Positions 1 to 10,107 of a DNA stretch of 64,000 nt are shown here, piece after piece; the stretch's first letter is position 1; the number at the start of each line of letters is the position of its first letter. A program made the translations under genes and the position numbers. The stretch covers positions 124,001 through 188,000 of the forward strand of contig JAGDYZ010000037.1 in NCBI GenBank assembly GCA_049116335.1, written 5' to 3'. The notes beneath the pieces were generated by a model. The model searched no databases. It was given only the letters and a program-made list of their open reading frames with translations, and had not been told where the DNA came from. Source of the stretch: CANMIH01 sp049116335. GTDB taxonomy: Bacteria; Pseudomonadota; Alphaproteobacteria; Rhodobacterales; Rhodobacteraceae.

Positions 1-752
1 TGCTCAACACCTTGATGTTTGCGCCCGGCGCTAACCGCTTCATACAGAGGATCATCAGTACCTGCCGCACCAAACTCGATACGATAGTTTTGCCGGAACC
101 GCAGAATTGATGGTTCATCGAGAATGACCTCGGAAACCGGAGCCAGCTCAACAAGATCAAGCTTTTCGGTCGTGCGCTGTGTGGCTGGATCAAAATGGCG
201 CGCGCCGTCAAGAATATCCCCAAAGAAATCAAGCCGAACAGGTCCGCTGTGCCGAGGGGGGAAGATGTCGATGATACCGCCCCGAATGGCATAATCACCT
301 GGCTCCATCACGGTCGGCGATTGCGTAAACCCCATACGCACAAGGAAATTGCGCAGATCTTTCTCATCCACTCGATCGCCGACCTGCGCAGTAAAGGCGG
401 CCTCGCGTAAAATGGATCGGGCGGGAACACGCTGCATCGCCGCAGACAATGTGGTGAGCAGAATGAATTGCTTGGGCATGCCATGCACAAGGCCCGCCAA
501 GGTGGCCATCCGCATGGCCGAAATTTCGGCATTTGGGGAAACACGGTCAAAGGGTAGGCAATCCCAGCCTGGGAAAACCACAACAGGCATATCCGGAGCG
601 ATGAAAGAAAGCGCATCTCGCATCGCAGCGAGGCGCTTGTCATCACGCGCTACATGGATCACGGGGCCCTTGGCCCGCGTTACTTCATTCAGCACAAGCT
701 GTGCGTCAAACCCCTCCGGCGCGCCGCCGGTGATCAAAATTTGTCCTGCCAT
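1..752 (-). CDS. mfd: Transcription-repair coupling factor Mfd, N-terminal part (runs off the window)
   Basis: Mfd removes RNA polymerase stalled at DNA lesions and recruits UvrA. Only about 250 N-terminal residues are present, starting MAGQILITGGAPEG at an ATG on the minus strand; the reading frame is open to the left edge. The segment covers the UvrB-like N-terminal module, with PGWDCLPFDRVSPN and later GGIIDIFPP, both characteristic of Mfd. The translocase motor domains lie outside the window. The next gene upstream, on the same strand, is a small membrane protein gene 50 bp away. Confidence 0.93.
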   Translation of the reverse strand, partial: MAGQILITGGAPEGFDAQLVLNEVTRAKGPVIHVARDDKRLAAMRDALSFIAPDMPVVVFPGWDCLPFDRVSPNAEISAMRMATLAGLVHGMPKQFILLTTLSAAMQRVPARSILREAAFTAQVGDRVDEKDLRNFLVRMGFTQSPTVMEPGDYAIRGGIIDIFPPRHSGPVRLDFFGDILDGARHFDPATQRTTEKLDLVELAPVSEVILDEPSILRFRQNYRIEFGAAGTDDPLYEAVSAGRKHQGVE

Positions 753-801
753 AGGCGTGACATGGCCCTACCACGCGGCAAGGTCAAGCTTGCTTGGGGG
801 C

Positions 802-1326
802 TTAGCCGATGATTTGCGCGGAGAGGTTCTGATACATGCCCCAAATCGCGGTCACAAAGATCGATGCCATACCTATAAACTGGGTTGCGAGACGATGCAG
901 ACGCATCCGGCGCCACAGGGCTTCCCCCTGCCCTTCACCGCCCTGAACTTTGCGCGCGGTGTAGATGCTCAGCAACCCAATGCCGGTCATCGGAAAAGCT
1001 AGCAAAAACACCGCCTGAGCCAGTTCGACGTCATATATGAAGCCAAGCATGGCAAGCGTTGTCAAAATCGCCGACATGATCGCGGCCATCCAGAGTCCGG
1101 CTTCATCGACAATAAACAGGATGCGATTGGAATTGATCCGAACAAGGTCTTCCAGATCCTGCTCAGCCTGACCGCCCTTTTGCCGGGCGCGGGTGAGCAT
1201 ATCAAAGGGCACACCAATCACCCAGTGACTGATCGAGGACCAGACCACAGCCAGCACAATCCAGAACCAGAGATTGGAAAACGACCGCAAATCAATAACG
1301 TCAGTGAGAGTTTCGTAAACGTTCAA
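802..1326 (-). CDS. Hypothetical membrane protein of about 174 residues
   Basis: The family is not recognised. The product has a hydrophobic segment near the N-terminus (FWIVLAVVWSSISHWVIG), two more in the middle (around AAIMSAILTTLAMLGFIY and AVFLLAFPMTGIGLLSIY) and a C-terminal one (FIGMASIFVTAIWGMY), so about four membrane spans. No ATG lies close to the conserved-looking start; the TTG at 1324-1326 has GGAAAGAG six bases upstream and is the preferred start, although the frame is open further upstream, overlapping hemB on the other strand. It lies just before mfd on the same strand. Confidence 0.6.
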   Translation of the reverse strand: MNVYETLTDVIDLRSFSNLWFWIVLAVVWSSISHWVIGVPFDMLTRARQKGGQAEQDLEDLVRINSNRILFIVDEAGLWMAAIMSAILTTLAMLGFIYDVELAQAVFLLAFPMTGIGLLSIYTARKVQGGEGQGEALWRRMRLHRLATQFIGMASIFVTAIWGMYQNLSAQIIG

Positions 1327-1430
1327 TTGAAGCTCTTTCCAGCATAGCCCGTCGCCCTGCGACGGTGTGGGGGTCTTGTTCGATCCGTCATTCCATGCCA
1401 CCCAGAGCAGGAATTGACAAGGACCACGCC

Positions 1431-2429
<999 letters not shown>

Positions 2430-2555
2430 CCCGGCAAGCTTTTGCGCAAATACGGGCAGAGGCGTGACAAAACGCCTATGCTCACCTATACCCAACGCCA
2501 ACCGGCGAAACAGCCGGACAGAGGCATCCTAGAGATTTTGCGGAAAGAGCAGACC

Positions 2556-3110
2556 ATGAATATCAACAGACGCAATCTTGCCCTTGGTTTGGGTGCAACC
2601 GGTTTGGTTGCTTCTTGTAGCAACGGCGTAGGCGGCGGCGGCGGCGCAACCATTGATGCACGCGTCGATTCAACCCTGAACCAGATGTACGCGCAGTATC
2701 CCGGCACCCGCGGTTTGGCCAACAAAGCCGCAGGCATGTTGGTGATGCCGGTTGTAACTGAGGCCGGCTTTGGCTTTGGCGGCGGCTATGGTCGCGGCGC
2801 ATTGCGCGTGGGCTCCGCTACAGTCGATTACTACTCGCTGATCAAAGCGAGCGGTGGCCTTCAGATCGGCGCCCAACAGTATGCGCACGTCCTGTTCTTC
2901 ATGACCCAATCCGCCCTGACCAACTTCCGCGCCTCGCCGGGCTTTGCCGCCGGCGCCGCTGCTGAGATCACCGTCCCAACAGGCGGCGAAAGCCTCGCAG
3001 CAGAAACCACAACCTCGCTGGCTCCGATCATTGCCGTGATCTTTGGCCAGTCGGGTTTGCTGGCTGGCGCAACACTGGAAGGCGTGAAGTACTCGCGCAT
3101 CATTCCCTAA
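2556..3110 (+). CDS. YSC84/Ysc84-actin-binding-domain-like lipoprotein
   Basis: The 184-residue product starts MNINRRNLALGLGATGLVASC. The signal sequence carries twin arginines and a lipobox (LVASC), predicting an exported lipoprotein. A Gly-rich linker follows, then a domain rich in small residues (GMLVMPVVTEAGFGFGGGYG, SVTVDYYS-like core) resembling the bacterial YSC84/DUF500 lipid-binding domain. The ATG at 2556 has GGAAAGAG upstream. A terminator-like hairpin follows the stop. The cellular role of these bacterial proteins is not established. Confidence 0.8.
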   Translation: MNINRRNLALGLGATGLVASCSNGVGGGGGATIDARVDSTLNQMYAQYPGTRGLANKAAGMLVMPVVTEAGFGFGGGYGRGALRVGSATVDYYSLIKASGGLQIGAQQYAHVLFFMTQSALTNFRASPGFAAGAAAEITVPTGGESLAAETTTSLAPIIAVIFGQSGLLAGATLEGVKYSRIIP

Positions 3111-3139
3111 GAGCGACACGCACAAAACTTGAACGCGTC

Positions 3140-3170
3140 ACGCCTCCTGTTTGTCAGGGGGCGTTTTGTT
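3140..3170 (+). terminator. Rho-independent terminator after the YSC84-like gene
   Basis: ACGCCTCCTG pairs with CAGGGGGCGT (one mismatch) around a five-base loop, followed by TTTGTT. It lies 30 bp after the stop of the YSC84-like gene and abuts the convergent usg gene. Confidence 0.75.
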
Positions 3171-3439
3171 TAGTGGTAGGTGAACTCCCCCACCACATTG
3201 CGCCATTCGCCGGGGCTGATCATCTTCCGGTGGGTGAACCGCACCGAATGTAGCGGCCCCTCAATGTCGCGCTGCCAAAACTCGATGAATTTGAACAGTC
3301 GATCGTGGTCTGGGGCCAGATCATACTCCTGCCAAATGAAGCTATTGAGGACATGGGGATAGTCCGGCATGTGGTAAAACATCTCGGCCGTAGTGAGCCC
3401 ATATCCTTTCAACATCAGTTCAGTTTCATATTCCTGCAT
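3170..3439 (-). CDS. usg: Usg family protein
   Basis: An 89-residue protein starting MQEYETELMLKGYGLTTAEM, matching the small alphaproteobacterial Usg family first named next to the Caulobacter trpF locus; its biochemical role is unknown. Residues such as YHMPDYPHVLNSFIWQEYD and a closing RNVVGEFTYH are typical. The ATG at 3439 has a strong AGGAGG site, so the in-frame extension upstream to 3505 is rejected. It is transcribed divergently from gyrA; the 188-bp gap should hold both promoters. Confidence 0.85.
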   Translation of the reverse strand: MQEYETELMLKGYGLTTAEMFYHMPDYPHVLNSFIWQEYDLAPDHDRLFKFIEFWQRDIEGPLHSVRFTHRKMISPGEWRNVVGEFTYH

Positions 3440-3627
3440 GTTTGCCTCCTGTTTTAGGTGGACAATCACTGTGCCTGAGCAATTCTTACTTTTCAATAAA
3501 TTCAATATGTTAGCAGAATACCGAGGTGGCTGCCAAAGGTAATGTTAGCGAAGCATTGCACCCTACATCCTGTCTCTGTTATAAAACTTTCAACAAGATA
3601 TGCCGGACCTAACGACAGGCTTCTCAC

Positions 3628-6396
3628 GTGAGCGATACGCCAGAAACTCCTGATATTTCAGAAGAAAAAACGCCCCAGTATAGCGGACCCTCGATCACGA
3701 TCGAGCAGGAGATGAAAAACAGCTATCTCGATTACGCCATGAGCGTGATCGTGAGCCGTGCCATCCCCGATGTCCGTGACGGGCTAAAACCAGTTCATCG
3801 CCGCATTCTCTATGCGATGCATGACGGCGGCTATACTCCGGATAAATCGTATCGCAAATCCGCGAAACCAGTTGGCGAAGTCATGGGTAACTATCACCCC
3901 CATGGCGACGGTGCGATCTATGATGCGCTTGTGCGTATGGCGCAGGACTTCTCGATGTCACTGCCCCTGATCGACGGTCAAGGCAACTTTGGTTCTATGG
4001 ACGGCGATAGCCCGGCGGCGATGCGCTATACCGAGGCCCGCCTTGCGAAGCCTGCGCTTGGCCTGCTGACTGACATCGACAAAGAAACCGTTGATTTCCA
4101 AGACAACTATGATGGCAAAGAGCGCGAACCTACGGTTCTGCCCGCCCGCTATCCCAATGTTTTGGTCAATGGTGCAGAAGGCATTGCGGTTGGCATGGCC
4201 ACCCGCATTCCGCCGCACAATCTTGGGGAAGTGATCGACGCCACACTTGCGCTGATCGACAACCCGGATCTGAGCAGCGAACAGTTGATCGACTACATCC
4301 CTGCCCCTGACTTTCCGACCGGAGGTCTGATCCTGGGCCGGGCAGGTGCGCGCAAAGCCTATACCGAGGGTCGAGGCAGCGTCATCATCCGTTCTAAGAC
4401 GCGTGTCGAAGAGATCCGCAAAGATCGCTACGCCATCATCGTGGAAGAGATCCCCTATCAGGTGAACAAGGCAACGATGATCGAACGGATCGCCGAGGCC
4501 GCGCGTGAAAAGCGAATCGAAGGTATTGCCCACGTTCAGGATGAATCTGATCGCGATGGTGTGCGCGTGGTGGTCGAGCTCAAGCGCGATGCCACAGCCG
4601 AGGTCGTGCTGAACCAGTTGTTCCGCTACACTCCAATGCAGACATCCTTTGCCTGCAACATGCTGGCGCTGAACGGTGGTCGCCCCGAACAGCTCACGCT
4701 GCGCGCCTTCCTGACCGCCTTCCTGGATTTCCGCGAAGATGTTATCGCCCGGCGCACGGCCTATCTTCTGCGCAAAGCGCGTGAGCGGAGCCATATTTTG
4801 TGTGGTCTGGCTGTTGCGGTCTCAAACGTTGACGAAGTGGTCGCCACAATCCGTGCCTCGGCGGATGCCGCGGAAGCACGCGAAAAGCTAATGAACCGTC
4901 GTTGGCCCGCGCATGATATTCTGCCCTATATCAAGCTGATCGACGATCCGACCCACACGGCCAACGAAGACGGCACCTATAACCTGTCCGAAACACAGGC
5001 CCGCGCCATTCTTGAGCTGCGCCTGCAGCGTCTGACACAGATCGGTGTGAAAGAAGTCACTGACGAGCTGGAAGATCTTGCCACCAAGATCAAAGATTAT
5101 CTCGACATCCTGTCGTCGCGTGAACGCATCATGACCATCGTCGGCGACGAAATGCGCCAGATGCGCGATGACCACGCCGTGGAACGCCGCACCCAAATTA
5201 TTGATTGGGCCGGCGACATGGACGACGAGGATCTGATCGAACGTGAGGATATGGTTGTTACCATCACTTCTGGTGGCTACATCAAACGTACTGCCCTTGC
5301 CGATTTCCGCGCCCAGAAACGCGGCGGCAAAGGTCTGTCGGGGATGTCGACCAAAGACGACGATGTGGTCACCACCCTGTTTGTTGCCAACACCCACACC
5401 CAGCTGTTGTTCTTCACGACCGATGGCATGGCCTACAAGCTGAAAACATGGCGCCTGCCGCTCGGCGGTCGCACCGCCAAAGGCAAGGCTATCGTCAACA
5501 TCCTCCCGATCCCATCAGGCGTGTCGATCGCCGCAACCATGCCGGTTGATCGCCCTGATGATGAGTGGGATGATCTTCAGATCGTCTTTGCGACATCGAA
5601 AGGCTCGGTGCGCCGCAACCGTCTCAGCGATTTCACCAATGTGAAGTCGAACGGCAAAATCGCGATGAAGTTTGAGGGCGAAGATGAAGGCACCCGCCTA
5701 ATCAATGCCCGCATCTGTGACGAGAACGATGATGTGATGCTGGTCACCTCTGGTGGCCGTGCGATCCGGTTCCCAGTGACTGATGTGCGCGTGTTCAACT
5801 CTCGTTCATCAACAGGTGTTCGCGGCATACGTCTGAACAGCGATGGCGACGAAGTTGTGTCCATGTCAGTGGTCAAACACTTCGAAGCCGACCCGGCTGA
5901 ACGCAATGGATTCCTGAAACGGTTCCGCGCCGAACTCGGCAGCGATGTCTCTGACGCAGATTCGAATGATGAAGCAGATGAAACAGCCGAAGAAGGCACC
6001 CTGTCCGAGGCCCGCTATCAGGAGATGCTTGAGGCAAATGAACTTGTCCTAACCGTCACCAAAGGCGGCATCGGCAAACTGACCTCGTCGCATGATTATC
6101 GTATTTCGGGCCGTGGTGGTCAGGGTGTAACGGCTATGGAGAAATCCATGCGTGGTGGCCCATTGATCGCCAACTTCCCGGTTTCGCTTGCCGATCAGAT
6201 CATGCTGGCAACTTCGACCGGCCAGTCGATCCGGGTCCCTGTTGAAGGGATCTCCTTCCGCTCACGTGGCGCAGGTGGTGTTAAAGTCTTCAACACCGGC
6301 AAAGGCGAAGAGGTTGTCTCGGTCGCTTGGATTGCGGATCAAAGTGACGAAGACGAGGCTGAGACAGCTGTCGAAACCGAGGGTGGTGAGGGTTAA
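3628..6396 (+). CDS. gyrA: DNA gyrase subunit A
   Basis: GyrA is the breakage-reunion subunit of DNA gyrase, acting as A2B2 with GyrB to introduce negative supercoils. The 922-residue product starts with GTG. The catalytic tyrosine is Y134 in AAMRYTEARL, and GQGNFGSMDGDS identifies GyrA rather than ParC. The C-terminal beta-pinwheel contains the GyrA box QKRGGKG near residue 562, needed for DNA wrapping. An acidic insert (around 770-790, DVSDADSNDEADETAEE) and an acidic tail are present. In the quinolone-determining region the motif is HPHGDGAIYD, so Gly95 replaces the serine found at E. coli position 83, while D99 matches Asp87. Confidence 0.98.
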   Translation: MSDTPETPDISEEKTPQYSGPSITIEQEMKNSYLDYAMSVIVSRAIPDVRDGLKPVHRRILYAMHDGGYTPDKSYRKSAKPVGEVMGNYHPHGDGAIYDALVRMAQDFSMSLPLIDGQGNFGSMDGDSPAAMRYTEARLAKPALGLLTDIDKETVDFQDNYDGKEREPTVLPARYPNVLVNGAEGIAVGMATRIPPHNLGEVIDATLALIDNPDLSSEQLIDYIPAPDFPTGGLILGRAGARKAYTEGRGSVIIRSKTRVEEIRKDRYAIIVEEIPYQVNKATMIERIAEAAREKRIEGIAHVQDESDRDGVRVVVELKRDATAEVVLNQLFRYTPMQTSFACNMLALNGGRPEQLTLRAFLTAFLDFREDVIARRTAYLLRKARERSHILCGLAVAVSNVDEVVATIRASADAAEAREKLMNRRWPAHDILPYIKLIDDPTHTANEDGTYNLSETQARAILELRLQRLTQIGVKEVTDELEDLATKIKDYLDILSSRERIMTIVGDEMRQMRDDHAVERRTQIIDWAGDMDDEDLIEREDMVVTITSGGYIKRTALADFRAQKRGGKGLSGMSTKDDDVVTTLFVANTHTQLLFFTTDGMAYKLKTWRLPLGGRTAKGKAIVNILPIPSGVSIAATMPVDRPDDEWDDLQIVFATSKGSVRRNRLSDFTNVKSNGKIAMKFEGEDEGTRLINARICDENDDVMLVTSGGRAIRFPVTDVRVFNSRSSTGVRGIRLNSDGDEVVSMSVVKHFEADPAERNGFLKRFRAELGSDVSDADSNDEADETAEEGTLSEARYQEMLEANELVLTVTKGGIGKLTSSHDYRISGRGGQGVTAMEKSMRGGPLIANFPVSLADQIMLATSTGQSIRVPVEGISFRSRGAGGVKVFNTGKGEEVVSVAWIADQSDEDEAETAVETEGGEG

Positions 6397-6425
6397 GCGC
6401 TCTTCAACTCAAATATGCCATGAGT

Positions 6426-6447
6426 AGCGGGCCAAGGGAGGCCCGCT
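6426..6447 (+). promoter_or_regulatory. Hairpin with the Shine-Dalgarno sequence in its loop
   Basis: AGCGGGCC (6426-6433) and GGCCCGCT (6440-6447) form a perfect 8-bp stem around AAGGGA, and the next base is the A of the downstream ATG. The GGGAGG ribosome-binding site sits in the loop and the first stem bases. It is 29 bp past the gyrA stop and has no T-run, so it is a poor terminator; translational control is an inference. Confidence 0.5.
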
Positions 6448-6798
6448 ATGAATTTATATACTTGCTCTATTGATCTAAAGAACGACGCCAAGGCGATTTC
6501 ATTCGCCCATGCCGTCGAACAGTGGATGGACCACCTGATGACCAAAGGTGTGATCCACAACTGGCATCTGTTCCGCCGTAAGCTTAACCTCGCCTCAGAC
6601 AGCCACCGGGATTTCCTGCTGCATATTCAGGTGGAACATCTGGCCCAGCTGGATCAGGCCTTTCGCATGTTGGGCGAACAGGATGACCATATCGAAACCC
6701 TATATCGCGCGGTGCATGAGCAAATCCTGCAGGCGGATTTTGGCCTTTATCGCCCCTTCCCCGACCCGGAACGCGCCGAGCGCATGGCGCTCTTGTAA
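6448..6798 (+). CDS. Conserved hypothetical protein (possibly DUF6614)
   Basis: A 116-residue soluble protein, MNLYTCSIDLKNDAKAISFA onward, with conserved-looking aromatic and charged residues (QWMDHLMTKGVIHNWHLFRRK, DFLLHIQVEHLAQLDQAF). It resembles an uncharacterised Rhodobacterales family that I believe is DUF6614, but I cannot confirm this. No signal peptide or membrane span is visible. It follows gyrA on the same strand and its ribosome-binding site is embedded in a perfect hairpin ending at the ATG. Confidence 0.75.
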   Translation: MNLYTCSIDLKNDAKAISFAHAVEQWMDHLMTKGVIHNWHLFRRKLNLASDSHRDFLLHIQVEHLAQLDQAFRMLGEQDDHIETLYRAVHEQILQADFGLYRPFPDPERAERMALL

Positions 6799-6914
6799 AC
6801 CGGCGTACATCCAGAACCCCGTGGGCCCAACACAGCCAAGGGCTTCTTCTTTTTGAAAATACTCTGGGGTGAATGCGCAGCAGAGGGGCAAAGCCCCTCA
6901 TGCCGCTAACCGGA

Positions 6915-8390
6915 TCACAGCCCGTAGAGATCGCCAAATTTGGCTTCAAGATAATCCAGCAAAGGCGCCTCACTGGGCGCTTTGCCCGTGGCCTTCTCGA
7001 TCACCTCGCGTGGCTGATATAGCCCACCGTGCTGCTGTAGGTTTTCTTTCAACCAGGTGGTCGCCGCTTGGGTGTTCCCCTCGGCAAGCTGAGCATCGAG
7101 ATCAGGAACAGCGCTGCGCAGCGCCTCATGCAGACAACCCGCATAGACATTGCCAAGGCTATAGGTCGGGAAATAACCGAAGTAGCCCGCCGACCAATGC
7201 ACATCCTGCAACACACCGTTTGACGCCTTGTCGACCGCAAAGCCAAAATCGGCCTTAAAGCGGTCGTTCCATGCGGTCTCCAGATCATCGATCGGCAGAT
7301 CTCCTGAGATCAGCGCGCGTTCGAGATCAAAGCGCAACAAGACATGCAGATTATACTGCACCTCATCCGCCTCGGTGCGGATATAGCCGTTTTTGATGCT
7401 GTTGACTGCGCCATAGAAGGTCTCTTCATCAGCAATGCCAAAATCACCAAATTCGTCGCGCATCTGTTTGAACAACCACCCCGTATAGGCGCGTGACCGG
7501 CCGAGCTGGTTTTCATAAATCCGGCTTTGGCTCTCATGTACCCCCATCGACACGCCACAGCCCAGCGGAGTCAGGCGATAGGCCTGATCGATGTTCTGCT
7601 CGTAACAGGCGTGCCCCACCTCATGAATCGTCGAATAAAAGCAATTGAACGGGTCAAGCTCGGCGGTGCGGGTGGTGATACGCACATCATTGCCGCTGCC
7701 CGAGCTAAACGGGTGAACCGCTTTGTCCAGCCGTCCGCGCGTCAGATCATAGCCAAAGCTTTCCGCCAGCTTGATGGCCAGTTTCATCTGACCCGCCTCA
7801 GGGAAGCTTGTGGTCAAATGGGCTTTTTCAGGCTGGCCCAAAACCGCTTCGCGCAGGGCAACAAGACGCGGGCGCAGCGCGCCGAACATCGCCTCAAGAT
7901 CCGCGGCTTTGGCCCCTGTTTCATAACCATCCAACAACGCATCATAGGTGTCGCCCCCATCGGCGAGCGCCTGACCTTCTTCCTGACGCAGAGCGACAAT
8001 CTCTTTCAACGCCGGAGCAAAGGCTTTGAAATTGTCGTCTGCGCGGGCCTCTGCCCAGATCAGATGCGCGCGGCTGACGGTGCGTGCGATCTCTGTGACC
8101 AGACGCTCTGGCACTTTGGTCGACCGGTCATAGCCATGACGGATGTGGCGCAGCTGCGCGGCCTCAGCCTCAGTCAGCGTTTTTTCGTCAATCGCCGCCA
8201 ACCATTCGCCAAGACGCGGATCGGTGCGCCGCTGGTGCAGGATCGATTCCACGGCGCCAAATTCGTCACTGCGCTGCTCGGCAGCGCCGCGTGGCATCAT
8301 GGTTTCCTGATCCCAGCTCAGACGTCCGGCAATCTGCCCCAGCGCTTCGGTGTCACGCTGAAAGCTCATCAGATCGGAAAATGCAGTCAT
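6915..8390 (-). CDS. Carboxypeptidase M32 (Taq-type thermostable carboxypeptidase)
   Basis: A 491-residue metallocarboxypeptidase of family M32, releasing C-terminal amino acids from peptides. The zinc motif HEVGH lies at residues 256-260 (TIHEVGHACYEQN), and the family signatures RLSWDQETMMPRGAAEQR near the N-terminus and GVHESQSRIYENQLGRSRAY are present. The ATG at 8388-8390 has AGGAA upstream and overlaps the TGA of ctaA by one base (TGATG), so the two genes are translationally coupled; the longer frame to 8504 lies inside ctaA and is rejected. Confidence 0.96.
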   Translation of the reverse strand: MTAFSDLMSFQRDTEALGQIAGRLSWDQETMMPRGAAEQRSDEFGAVESILHQRRTDPRLGEWLAAIDEKTLTEAEAAQLRHIRHGYDRSTKVPERLVTEIARTVSRAHLIWAEARADDNFKAFAPALKEIVALRQEEGQALADGGDTYDALLDGYETGAKAADLEAMFGALRPRLVALREAVLGQPEKAHLTTSFPEAGQMKLAIKLAESFGYDLTRGRLDKAVHPFSSGSGNDVRITTRTAELDPFNCFYSTIHEVGHACYEQNIDQAYRLTPLGCGVSMGVHESQSRIYENQLGRSRAYTGWLFKQMRDEFGDFGIADEETFYGAVNSIKNGYIRTEADEVQYNLHVLLRFDLERALISGDLPIDDLETAWNDRFKADFGFAVDKASNGVLQDVHWSAGYFGYFPTYSLGNVYAGCLHEALRSAVPDLDAQLAEGNTQAATTWLKENLQQHGGLYQPREVIEKATGKAPSEAPLLDYLEAKFGDLYGL

Positions 8391-9535
8391 CAAACGGTTC
8401 CTCGGATAGATTGTGCAATGGGATAGCGCGCTGCAAATCGGGCGCGCAAAATCAGCGCCCAAAGGATCACGGCCCCCAGTTGGTGAAGGATCGCCACATT
8501 CCATGGCGCAAGATAAAGAACGGTCACAATGCCCAGCACCATCTGAACAACCAGCATGGCGAAGAGCGCATTAAATCGAAACTGCGTATCTGTTGACGGA
8601 GATTTGCGCGCCCGACGCCAGACCACGATCCCGAAGATCATAAGCAGATAGCCACAGACACGGTGCATGAACTGCACCAACCCAGCATTTTCAAAGAAGT
8701 TGCGCCAGATCGGCTCCAGATCAAAGGGAAACGGCGGCAGAATGTTCCCTGCCATCAAAGGCCAGTCGTTGTAGCTCCGACCTGCATCAATCCCAGCAAC
8801 CAATGCCCCTAGCAGGATCTGCAGAAACGCCAGGTGCAACAGACCCGTCGACATTGAAAACAGATTTGGCTCGGCGCTGCGGCGGGCTTGCATGAGCTCG
8901 CGCTCTTCGCGGCCTAGCGCATAGATATACCACGCAATAAAGCCCAGAATGACAAAGGCCAGACCAAGATGGGTCGCCAGACGGTACGAGGCGACATCTG
9001 TCATTTCGCCCACAAGCCCAGAGGACACCATCCACCAGCCAACGGCCCCCTGTGCCCCGCCGAGTGCTCCGAGCATGACAAGACGTCCGGTCCAGCCGGT
9101 GGGAATGCGTTTGGTCAATAGGAAGAAGACAAAGCCCAGGGCCCAGACCAGACCGATCACGCGGCCAAGCTGACGATGGCCCCATTCCCACCAGTAGATG
9201 AACTGGAACTCGGTCAGGCTCATTCCCTTGTTCTCAAGCTGATACTCAGGGATCGCGCGGTATTTCTCGAACTCGCTTTCCCAGGCTTCAGTCGTCAACG
9301 GAGGCATTGCCCCTGTGACAGGACGCCATTCGGTGATCGACAGGCCTGAGTCGGTCAATCGGGTCAGTCCACCGACCACAATCATGACCACAACCATGGC
9401 AAACAACACCATCAACCAGGCACGAATGCCTTTGCGCGCATGGCCTTTGCCTGTGTCAATCATGCCGCCCTGCGGCTGAACGGGCTTCGGGACGTCGCCC
9501 GATACCTCTTCGAATAGCTTGCGTTTTTCCGCCAT
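8390..9535 (-). CDS. ctaA: Heme A synthase (CtaA/Cox15)
   Basis: CtaA oxidises the C8 methyl group of heme O to the formyl group of heme A, the cofactor of aa3-type cytochrome oxidases; it is an inner-membrane protein with about eight spans. The 381-residue product carries the family histidines in EWGHRQLGR, ATHLGLAFV, FMHRVCGYLL and LHQLGAVIL, and the motif GGLTRLTDSGLSITEWRPV. The ATG at 9535 follows GGAGAG; an ATG four codons upstream lacks a site. Co-transcription with the M32 carboxypeptidase is likely from the one-base overlap. Confidence 0.96.
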   Translation of the reverse strand: MAEKRKLFEEVSGDVPKPVQPQGGMIDTGKGHARKGIRAWLMVLFAMVVVMIVVGGLTRLTDSGLSITEWRPVTGAMPPLTTEAWESEFEKYRAIPEYQLENKGMSLTEFQFIYWWEWGHRQLGRVIGLVWALGFVFFLLTKRIPTGWTGRLVMLGALGGAQGAVGWWMVSSGLVGEMTDVASYRLATHLGLAFVILGFIAWYIYALGREERELMQARRSAEPNLFSMSTGLLHLAFLQILLGALVAGIDAGRSYNDWPLMAGNILPPFPFDLEPIWRNFFENAGLVQFMHRVCGYLLMIFGIVVWRRARKSPSTDTQFRFNALFAMLVVQMVLGIVTVLYLAPWNVAILHQLGAVILWALILRARFAARYPIAQSIRGTV

Positions 9536-9725
9536 GGCTCTCTCCATTTGCGCGCGACACTATGCGCAGATATCCGGGGCTTCAAGCACCCGAAATGCCG
9601 CGTTGTGAGGTAAGGAAAACCTCAGTCAGGCTTTCCAGACTTAGGGCAAAGTCCGCAATGGTGTACCTTAGGTGTACAAGTTGACGCACTGCCCTTAGCC
9701 AAATGCCTCTGAAAGGACACCAGCC

Positions 9726-10031
9726 ATGAAGACCCTTCTGACCGCCGCCGTTCTTGCCGCTACCGCTCTGACTGCTTCAGCCGCTTCCGCCACATCCGCC
9801 TGGATTCAGCACGGTGTTCATCTGAACGCACGCTCTGGCCCCGGCACATATTACGATGTGCTTGGCACCTTTGACCCCTGTACCCGTGTCCATATTGTTG
9901 GTCACAAAAATGGGTGGACCAAAGTCTCGTTCAACAACAGCTACTATTGGGTATCCTCGAAATACCTGCGCAACAGCGCGTGTGGCCATAGCTACAAACC
10001 AAAGCACAAGCCCCGCTATAACAACTACTGA
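9726..10031 (+). CDS. Secreted SH3-domain protein
   Basis: A 101-residue exported protein. Residues 1-23 form a signal peptide (MKTLLTAAVLAATALTASAA). The mature part is one bacterial SH3 (SH3_3) domain: VHLNARSGPGTYYDVLGTF, then VHIVGHKNGWTKVSF and YYWVSSKYL. Two cysteines (in DPCTRV and SACGHS) could form a disulfide. The C-terminus is a short basic, Tyr/Asn-rich tail. A cell-wall or periplasmic binding role is typical of such domains. AAAGGACACCAGCC gives the ribosome-binding site. Confidence 0.88.
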   Translation: MKTLLTAAVLAATALTASAASATSAWIQHGVHLNARSGPGTYYDVLGTFDPCTRVHIVGHKNGWTKVSFNNSYYWVSSKYLRNSACGHSYKPKHKPRYNNY

Positions 10032-10070
10032 TCCGCACCGTCAGCTTCCTCCCTGTCTGACGATGCTTGG

Positions 10071-10100
10071 AACGGGCCGAGTGTCACTCGGTCCGTTTCT
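10071..10100 (+). terminator. Terminator between convergent genes
   Basis: ACGGGCCGAGTG and CACTCGGTCCGT form a long hairpin with one internal mismatch, followed by TTTCT on the plus strand, 40 bp after the SH3-domain gene and just before the 3' end of the convergent trmJ gene. Confidence 0.7.
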
Positions 10101-10107
10101 ATGTGGT

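Noticed and set aside
3628..6396. Topoisomerase IV subunit ParC
   Set aside because: The GQGNFGSMDGDS sequence and the QKRGGKG box are GyrA features.
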